A stretch of 39,304 bases of DNA, from contig JADIMH010000001.1 of NCBI GenBank assembly GCA_017694885.1, forward strand, positions 1 through 39,304. Reading direction: 5' to 3'. Position 1 is the stretch's first letter. Every line of letters begins with the position of its first letter. The notes beneath the pieces were generated by a model, which saw nothing but the letters and a program-made list of their open reading frames with translations, searched no databases and was not told where the DNA came from. A program made the position numbers and the translations under genes. This document shows, one piece after another, positions 33,637-39,304 of the stretch. Origin of the DNA: Candidatus Cryptobacteroides faecipullorum. Its GTDB lineage: Bacteria; Bacteroidota; Bacteroidia; Bacteroidales; UBA932.

Positions 33637-34719
33637 ATGAAAATCCATTATTTCATGCGGAAGCTGTGCCTGTCCGCTGTCTTTGCTGCCGTTCTCATAT
33701 CCTGCTATTCCTGCTCGGTCCGGAGCAGCTACGTTTCTATCAGCGGGTATGCCCAGGGCGGAACCTATATCGTAAAACTCGGCATGGGACCGGAAGTCAG
33801 GAAACACGGAATCGACGCCTCCGGAATCAAAGCCGGAATCGATTCGATCCTGCTTTGCATAGACAATTCCATCTCAGGATACAATAAAGGCTCTCTTCTG
33901 AGCAGGTTCAACTCCGGAGAGAGCATCCGTCCCGACAGTATATTCATAAACATGTATGACAAGTCCTACGGCTATTATAAAATGACCGGCGGCGCCGTGG
34001 ATGTCGCGGCGGCCCCTCTTTTCGATATCTGGGGCTTCGGTTTTACTGCGGATTCGCTGCCTTCTCCCGAAAAAGTGGCATCTGTAATGTCCTCTTGCGG
34101 CATGTCAAGGCTTAGGCCGGAGATGAGGACAAGGGAGGACGGAAGTCTTTCTCCTGAGGATCTTCTTGTAGAGAATGTCGCCGGAGGGAATCCGGAACTG
34201 AACTACAATGCGGTAGCCCAGGGTTACAGTTGCGACCTCGTGGCTGGATACCTGAAAGGGCTTGGCGTAAAGGACATGCTTGTCAACATAGGCGGGGAAA
34301 TCTTCTGTCAGGGGCTTAATCCCGGCGGCAAGCCATGGTCGATAGGAGTCGATAAGCCAGTTGACGGCAATAACGTGCCAGGTGCGGCCCTTCAGGGAAC
34401 CATAGAGATAGGACCCGAGCCGTGCGGGGTTGTCACTTCGGGGAACTACAGGAAATTTTATGTCAGGGACGGGAAGAAATATGCCCATACAGTGGATCCG
34501 AGAACCGGATATCCTGTGTCCCATTCTCTTTTGAGCGCAACGGTTATAGCCTCTGACGCCGCCCTTGCCGATGCCCTTGCGACCTATTGCATGGTAGTGG
34601 GGGTAGAAAAGGCCAAGGAGTATATAAGTACCACGCCTGGACTTGAAGGATATCTTATCTACAGCGGCGAGGGCGACCGTCTGCTGACCTGGGCTTCGGA
34701 AGGGGTCATAATCCGCTGA
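33637..34719 (+). CDS. apbE: FAD:protein FMN transferase
   Basis: The 360-residue lipoprotein attaches FMN to threonine of exported flavoproteins such as the Rnf or NQR subunits. The signal peptide contains a lipobox-like Cys (ISCYSCS). Motifs are AVDVAAAPLFDIWGF, the Gly-rich GGEIFCQGLNPGGKPW, HTVDPRTGYPVSH (about 284) and the magnesium/FMN segment SDAALADALATYCMV. Its target, for example an Na+-pumping complex, is not in this window. The 3' end overlaps the convergent comEC-like gene by 14 bp. Confidence 0.95.
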   Translation: MKIHYFMRKLCLSAVFAAVLISCYSCSVRSSYVSISGYAQGGTYIVKLGMGPEVRKHGIDASGIKAGIDSILLCIDNSISGYNKGSLLSRFNSGESIRPDSIFINMYDKSYGYYKMTGGAVDVAAAPLFDIWGFGFTADSLPSPEKVASVMSSCGMSRLRPEMRTREDGSLSPEDLLVENVAGGNPELNYNAVAQGYSCDLVAGYLKGLGVKDMLVNIGGEIFCQGLNPGGKPWSIGVDKPVDGNNVPGAALQGTIEIGPEPCGVVTSGNYRKFYVRDGKKYAHTVDPRTGYPVSHSLLSATVIASDAALADALATYCMVVGVEKAKEYISTTPGLEGYLIYSGEGDRLLTWASEGVIIR

Positions 34720-35866
34720 TTATTTCAAGCGATCTGCACATTGCCTGTATTGCCAGGTCGTCTGCACGGATGAGGATGTCCGGACAGATTCCGGCCCGGT
34801 GAAGGATAATCACCGGAATGGAAAGGTTGATGGCGACAGTCGATAATGGTACTGCTATTAGATTGGTTATCAGAAAGTAAGGAGGAAAAGAACCGAAGTA
34901 GTACCACACGGCGGGAGCAGTAAACAGTTGGCATGATATCGACATTGCAGCGGTATCCCAGAGTTTTTTCATCGGGCTTGTTTTGAAAAGTTTTCCGGCG
35001 GTTCTTCCTTTTCCTGGCGGAAAAGGTTCTTTGTACCAGTCTTTCATTTTCGGATACAGCAGGTATATTCCGGCCATAGCCAGATATGAGAGCTGGAACC
35101 CGACCGATTCCAGTACTTCCGGTGACATCGCAGCCTGAATCATCAGTCCGGTGCTGAAAATGTTCATTGGAGGTCTTTTCCGTCCAGTGCATTTCGCGGT
35201 TTCATTAAGGGCAATGAACAGAAAGGCCCGCACTATCGATGCCCCCGCACCTGTCATCACCGTATAGTAGCCGGAGACTCCGGTAACCATCATTGATCTG
35301 AACCATAAGGCTTTCGGAGAATTTCCGATAACGGAAAACATTCTTGTCAGGATGATGTAGATTACACCGAGGTGCATGCCGGAAAGCGCCAGAATATGTG
35401 ATGCTCCGCTTATTCTGAACGCCTCGCTGACATGTCGGGGAAGCAATGCCCTGTCTCCTGTGACGAGCGCAAGTATCATTGCATTGCTTTCTTCGTGCCG
35501 GAACGGTATGTCCAGGATCGCCTCTTTCAGTTTCAGTACGGAGATTTCGGCGGTTTTCTGCAGAAACGGCCGGTTCTCCGGGCTGCATGGTATATTGCCG
35601 GCCATGAGGAAGACGGATGCGGAGTATATTCCGGCAAAAAAGAACGACAGGTTGAGGAAAAGCGGCTGGAGGAACTCCCCTGCATGCAGTCTGTACCTGT
35701 TTCCGGACAGTACTGCCGGGAATAATCCTGCGGCGACCGCCGCAAGAAAAGATACCGCCGTTACCGTATGGATTATTTCCTTCTGCGGCCCGATATGGAG
35801 CCCTGCCCATGAGCCGGCGGCAAACATCAAGGCAAAATCAGTAAGTCCCTTCCCCTCTCCCTTCAT
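34706..35866 (-). CDS. short ComEC/Rec2-family membrane protein
   Basis: The product has 386 residues from the ATG at 35866. It has an N-terminal membrane part like DUF4131, then the Competence (ComEC) domain with the signature SGASHILALSGMHLG, TGAGASIVRAFLFI and a series of transmembrane helices to the end. Full ComEC proteins also carry a C-terminal metallo-beta-lactamase domain and are about 700 residues; here that domain is absent. ComEC forms the channel for single-stranded DNA uptake, but without the nuclease-like domain the role is uncertain. A frame extending to 35959 lies partly over the ackA promoter, so I preferred 35866. Confidence 0.82.
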   Translation of the reverse strand: MKGEGKGLTDFALMFAAGSWAGLHIGPQKEIIHTVTAVSFLAAVAAGLFPAVLSGNRYRLHAGEFLQPLFLNLSFFFAGIYSASVFLMAGNIPCSPENRPFLQKTAEISVLKLKEAILDIPFRHEESNAMILALVTGDRALLPRHVSEAFRISGASHILALSGMHLGVIYIILTRMFSVIGNSPKALWFRSMMVTGVSGYYTVMTGAGASIVRAFLFIALNETAKCTGRKRPPMNIFSTGLMIQAAMSPEVLESVGFQLSYLAMAGIYLLYPKMKDWYKEPFPPGKGRTAGKLFKTSPMKKLWDTAAMSISCQLFTAPAVWYYFGSFPPYFLITNLIAVPLSTVAINLSIPVIILHRAGICPDILIRADDLAIQAMCRSLEIISGL

Positions 35867-35878
35867 ATTCTTCTGATT

Positions 35879-35912
35879 TTTGGCGAAATTAGTTATTATT
35901 TTTATAACTTTG
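35879..35912 (+). promoter_or_regulatory. promoter of the ackA-ptb-buk operon
   Basis: TTTG (35879-35882), a 22-nt spacer and TAACTTTG (35905-35912) fit the phylum's promoter, though the spacer is longer than usual. The start is near 35917, giving a leader of about 45 nt. Confidence 0.65.
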
Positions 35913-35962
35913 TATGTTTGTATTGAAAATCTTTGACGGATTAATCTTAAAAATTTCATTAT

Positions 35963-37177
35963 ATGATAATTCTTGTTTTGAATTGTGGAAGTTCTTCACT
36001 TAAGTATCAGCTTCTTGATATGAAGAACGACGATGTCTATGACCTTCTTGCAAAAGGACTTGTCGAAAGGATCGGTATGGATACCGGCTGCATCAAACAT
36101 CAGTCGGCAGGAAAAGAGAAATATGTCAGGGAGATGCCTATCGCGGATCACACCGTGGGAATCAAGGCGGTGCTGGAAGCCCTGCTCGACAAGGAGTACG
36201 GCGTGCTTGAAACTTTAGAGGACATAGAAGCGGTAGGCCACAGGGTGGTGCATGGCGGCGAGGAATTCTTCTGCAGCAAGCTCATCGATGACAAAGTGAT
36301 TGACCAGATCGTGAAGTGCAGCGACATAGCCCCTCTTCATAACCCGGCCAATCTGCTGGGTATCAAGGCTGTTTCCGAAGCGCTTCCGGATGTTCCGCAG
36401 GTTGCCGTATTCGATACCGCCTTCCATCAGACGATGCCTGCGTATGCCTATATGTATGCCCTTCCGTATGAATATTACGAGAAGTACCGCATCAGAAGGT
36501 ACGGATTCCACGGCACAAGCCATAAGTTCGTATCGGAAAAAGGCGCAAGATTTACCGGCCTGGAACTGAACAACTCCAAGATCATAACCTGTCATCTGGG
36601 CAACGGCAGTTCGATCACGGCCGTAGCCAACGGGAAATCCATCGATACTTCAATGGGATTCACTCCTTTGGAGGGCGTGATCATGGGGACAAGGTGCGGT
36701 TCTGTCGATCCGGGTGTCATCACCTACCTTCAGGAGAAGGAAAACCTTTCATTCGAGGAAATCGCAAAGGTCATGAACAAGAAGAGCGGCTTCCTGGGGC
36801 TGTCATGCATATCTTCCGATGCAAGGGACCTGAACGATGCGGCAAATGCCGGAGAGCCTAAGGCGAAACTCGTGCTCAAGAAACTCGTTTACGATGTCAC
36901 CAAATATATAGGCGCTTATGCCGCCGTGATGAACGGAGTCGACCTCATCGTATTCACGGGGGGAATCGGAGAGAACAACAGCAGGCTCCGCAGAAGGGTT
37001 TGCGAGAACCTTTCCTATCTCGGTCTTAAGTTCGACTACGAGGCCAATGTGGCAACGGGCAAGGATACCCTGATATCCCTTCCGGACTCCAAGGTCAAGG
37101 TAGCGGTCATCACTACCAATGAAGAACTGGTAATCGCCCGCGATACCATGCACATCGTGATGAATGAGGATGAATAG
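35963..37177 (+). CDS. ackA: acetate kinase
   Basis: The 404-residue cytoplasmic kinase of the ASKHA fold converts acetyl phosphate and ADP to acetate and ATP. Motifs are LVLNCGSSSLKYQL at the N terminus, HRVVHGGEEF, YGFHGTSHKFVSEKG and ITCHLGNGSSITAV. Length is normal. It is the first gene of a cluster with ptb and buk, 27 bp before ptb. The usual partner pta is not in this window. Confidence 0.97.
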   Translation: MIILVLNCGSSSLKYQLLDMKNDDVYDLLAKGLVERIGMDTGCIKHQSAGKEKYVREMPIADHTVGIKAVLEALLDKEYGVLETLEDIEAVGHRVVHGGEEFFCSKLIDDKVIDQIVKCSDIAPLHNPANLLGIKAVSEALPDVPQVAVFDTAFHQTMPAYAYMYALPYEYYEKYRIRRYGFHGTSHKFVSEKGARFTGLELNNSKIITCHLGNGSSITAVANGKSIDTSMGFTPLEGVIMGTRCGSVDPGVITYLQEKENLSFEEIAKVMNKKSGFLGLSCISSDARDLNDAANAGEPKAKLVLKKLVYDVTKYIGAYAAVMNGVDLIVFTGGIGENNSRLRRRVCENLSYLGLKFDYEANVATGKDTLISLPDSKVKVAVITTNEELVIARDTMHIVMNEDE

Positions 37178-37204
37178 TGATCTTTGATTTAATATTGACA
37201 GAAT

Positions 37205-38113
37205 ATGTTTACGAAATTTGAAGAAATCTTTGCCGAACTTGCAAACAGAGGGGCAAAGAAAAGAATGATAGCTGCCTGGGCGGTTGACGGCCATACGATA
37301 GCGGCTGCAAGCAAGGCAGTTGATCTGGGTATCGTTGATGCCACTCTCGTAGGAGACGAGAATATGATCAAGTCCGAATGCGACAAGGAAGGGATCGATG
37401 TCAACAAATTCACCGTCATCCACAACCCTTCCGAACTTCCTGCGGTTACCCAGGCTGTCACTATGGTGAACCAGGGCATGGGCGACATCCTGATGAAGGG
37501 ACTTTGCAGCACAGACAAGTTTATGAGGGCCATACTTAACAAGGAGACCGGTCTCCTTCCTCCGAAGGCTGTCCTGAGCCATGTAGCCGTGCTTGAGAAT
37601 CCTAATTATCATAAACTTCTGCTGGTCAGCGATATGGCTGTTATTCCGCTCCCGGATCTCAAACAGAAGGTCGCTATTATGGGATACCTTATCAATACTG
37701 CGCATGCTCTGGGCAATGCAGTGCCCAAGGTGGCTCTCATCGCCGCTACCGAGCAGATGCTTGAGGGGATGCCTGCCTGTGTAGAGGCTGCAATCCTCGC
37801 AAAGAAAGTCGACCGCGGGCAGATCAAGGGATGCATAGCCGACGGTCCGCTGGCGCTCGATGTCGCTGTCGACAGGGAATCAGTGGAAATCAAGAAACTC
37901 GTAAGTCCGGTTGCAGGAGATGCAGACTGCCTTCTGTTCCCTAATATCGAATCAGCCAATGTGTTCTATAAGACCAATTCCAAGCTTGCAGCCAATGTCA
38001 AGCAGGCGGGAATGGTCGTCGGTGCAAAGGTGCCTTGCGTGCTTTCAAGCCGTGCCGACAGTATCGATACCAAACTGAACTCTATAGCCATCGCGGCTAT
38101 GTCTGCAAAGTAG
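37205..38113 (+). CDS. ptb: phosphate butyryltransferase-type acyltransferase
   Basis: The 302-residue enzyme transfers an acyl group from CoA to phosphate. Length and sequence fit the Ptb/phosphate acetyltransferase-like family rather than the longer Pta. Recognisable segments include GDILMKGLCSTDKFMRAIL, HVAVLENPNYHKLLLVSD and IADGPLALDVAVD. The acyl group could be butyryl, isobutyryl or other short chains; the neighbouring buk supports C4 or branched substrates. It lies 7 bp before buk. Confidence 0.93.
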   Translation: MFTKFEEIFAELANRGAKKRMIAAWAVDGHTIAAASKAVDLGIVDATLVGDENMIKSECDKEGIDVNKFTVIHNPSELPAVTQAVTMVNQGMGDILMKGLCSTDKFMRAILNKETGLLPPKAVLSHVAVLENPNYHKLLLVSDMAVIPLPDLKQKVAIMGYLINTAHALGNAVPKVALIAATEQMLEGMPACVEAAILAKKVDRGQIKGCIADGPLALDVAVDRESVEIKKLVSPVAGDADCLLFPNIESANVFYKTNSKLAANVKQAGMVVGAKVPCVLSSRADSIDTKLNSIAIAAMSAK

Positions 38114-38120
38114 CTTTTGT

Positions 38121-39242
38121 ATGACGGGAAGGGTTTTGGCAATCAATACCGGCTCTACTTCGACTAAAATAGCATATTTTGTCGACGGACGGAAGTCCTT
38201 TGAGCAGAACCTCGCCCATAGCGTGGAAACCCTTTCGAAATTCGACTCTGTGATGGATCAGGACCTGATGAGGAAAGATGCCATCACAGAGTTTCTTTCT
38301 GAAAAGGAGATTCCATTGTGCGATATCGACATCGTCATGGCGAGGGGAGGGCTGATCACACCTATAAAGACCGGAATATATGAAGTGACTCCGGTAATGA
38401 GACAGGCTTTGACAGAGGCGAAGGAAGGTGTGCATGCATGCAATCTGAGCGCACTTATCGCTGATGATCTGGCCGGAGAAATCAACAGGGCAAGGAAGGC
38501 GGCCGGCGTGGAAGGGGGATGCAAGGCATATATACCCGACCCTCCGATGGCTGACGAGGTATTGCCTGAGGCAAAAGTCTACGGCTTGCCCGAGTTCACC
38601 CGAAGACCTTTGTTCCATGCACTGAATTCACGGGCGGTGTGCCGTAGGTATGCGAAGAGCAAAGGAGTGAAATATCAGGATCTTACCATTATCGTCGCCC
38701 ATATGGGAGGAGGTACTTCCGTTACTCTCCATAAAAGCGGGAATGTCATAGATACCAATGACGCTCTCGGCGGAGACGGTCCTATAAGCGCTGAAAGGGC
38801 GGGTTCCGTTCCCGGCTTTCCTCTGGTGGAAATGTGTTTCAGCGGCAAATACACCAAAGAAGAAATCAAGAAACGCCTTGTCGGAAAAGGCGGCGCGGTA
38901 GCCTGGTTCGGAACCAATGACTTCCGTGAAATCGTTTCCAGAGCTGAGTCCTGTCCGGAGGGCAGGGAAGCCTTGTTCCTGAAAGGATATTGTCTGAGTG
39001 TCGCAAAATATATAGCGTCGCTTACTGCGGATGTCTGCGGAAGGGTGGATGCAATAATACTTACCGGCGGTATCGCATACAGTGAGAAGATAACTTCCGA
39101 TATAGCTTCCAGAGTGGGCTTCCTCGCTCCTGTATCGGTATATCCTGGAGAAAACGAACTGGAATCCCTGGCAGAGAACGGCTACTCCATATTGTCGGGA
39201 GAGTCTGAAATCAAGACCTATGACCCGAACATGTCTCTGTGA
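38121..39242 (+). CDS. buk: butyrate kinase
   Basis: The 373-residue ASKHA-fold kinase turns acyl phosphate and ADP into a short-chain fatty acid and ATP. The phosphate motifs are AINTGSTSTKIAYF at the N terminus and IVAHMGGGTSVTLH in the middle, with ALGGDGPISAERAG and ILTGGIAYS further on. It forms a set with ptb and, more loosely, ackA. Buk enzymes also accept isobutyrate and other branched acids, which would link it to the 2-oxoacid oxidoreductase at 6653-9380; that is inference. Confidence 0.95.
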   Translation: MTGRVLAINTGSTSTKIAYFVDGRKSFEQNLAHSVETLSKFDSVMDQDLMRKDAITEFLSEKEIPLCDIDIVMARGGLITPIKTGIYEVTPVMRQALTEAKEGVHACNLSALIADDLAGEINRARKAAGVEGGCKAYIPDPPMADEVLPEAKVYGLPEFTRRPLFHALNSRAVCRRYAKSKGVKYQDLTIIVAHMGGGTSVTLHKSGNVIDTNDALGGDGPISAERAGSVPGFPLVEMCFSGKYTKEEIKKRLVGKGGAVAWFGTNDFREIVSRAESCPEGREALFLKGYCLSVAKYIASLTADVCGRVDAIILTGGIAYSEKITSDIASRVGFLAPVSVYPGENELESLAENGYSILSGESEIKTYDPNMSL

Positions 39243-39255
39243 GGTAGTATGGAAG

Positions 39256-39304
39256 ATGGATAACTCTATCATCGTATTGTTTGCATGTCTTGCGCTTACA
39301 CTGT
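39256..39304 (+). CDS. start of an unidentified membrane or exported protein (3' end outside the window)
   Basis: An ATG 13 bp after buk opens a frame to the window edge, reading MDNSIIVLFACLALTL. An earlier ATG at 39249 runs into a stop after four codons. The hydrophobic start suggests a membrane segment or signal peptide. Nothing more can be said from 16 codons. Confidence 0.45.
   Translation, partial: MDNSIIVLFACLALTL

Noticed and set aside
36803..37705. A 300-residue open frame on the - strand
   Set aside because: It is antisense to ackA and ptb, whose motifs are all in the + strand frame.
1..39304. Mobile elements, prophage genes, CRISPR arrays, toxin-antitoxin pairs or defence systems
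   Set aside because: I looked on both strands and found no transposase, integrase, spaced direct repeats or defence-protein motifs. The tRNA genes show no integrated element beside them.

Overview
The window is a gene-dense chromosomal stretch from a member of the Bacteroidota, most likely order Bacteroidales. Evidence: ribonuclease Y instead of RNase E, DUF4837 and DUF4290 proteins (families known mainly from this phylum), a Bacteroidota-style AddAB pair, a FISUMP-domain lipoprotein, a ZapA/coiled-coil gene pair, almost no Shine-Dalgarno sequences, and many promoters matching the phylum's special consensus (TTTG, 19-22 nt, TAnnTTTG). The content is housekeeping and energy metabolism. I see no phage, IS element, integron, CRISPR array or defence island. 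Layout, left to right: (1) 1-2099 (+): the 3' part of an M20 dipeptidase gene, then pyrF, ending in a nested hairpin terminator shared with the convergent dsbD. (2) 2200-6575 (-): coiled-coil protein, zapA, a 6S-RNA-like non-coding RNA, rny and dsbD. (3) 6653-9380 (-): a four-subunit 2-oxoacid:ferredoxin oxidoreductase (ferredoxin, alpha, beta, gamma). (4) 9504-10141 (-): tRNA-Glu, rpsT and tRNA-Pro. (5) 10213-14645 (-): M23 peptidase, dxr, rseP and the DUF4837 lipoprotein (envelope and isoprenoid functions). (6) 14671-17609 (+): ruvX, def, a phosphohexomutase and an exported thioredoxin, closed by a strong terminator. (7) 17694-18248 (-) rubrerythrin, divergent from (8) 18456-30435 (+): SLC13-type permease with TrkA-C domains, addB, addA, DUF4290, ftsK and a LolA-like protein. 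(9) 30452-33529 (-): FISUMP lipoprotein, lemA and two TPM-domain proteins. (10) 33637-34719 (+) apbE, convergent with a short comEC-like gene (34706-35866, -). (11) 35963-39242 (+): ackA, ptb and buk, plus the first codons of another gene at the right edge. Metabolic reading: the oxidoreductase operon would make acyl-CoA and reduced ferredoxin from 2-oxoacids. The ackA-ptb-buk cluster would turn acyl-CoA into acyl-phosphate and then ATP plus a fatty acid. Rubrerythrin and DsbD/thioredoxin fit an anaerobe with oxidative-stress and envelope-redox systems. ApbE would flavinylate exported proteins. The most useful second-look items are the 6S-like RNA whose closing stem begins in the zapA stop codon, an inverted repeat just downstream of the rubrerythrin promoter, an almost leaderless ruvX mRNA whose promoter lies inside the divergent peptidase gene, the short ComEC, and the ackA-ptb-buk cluster with no nearby pta.
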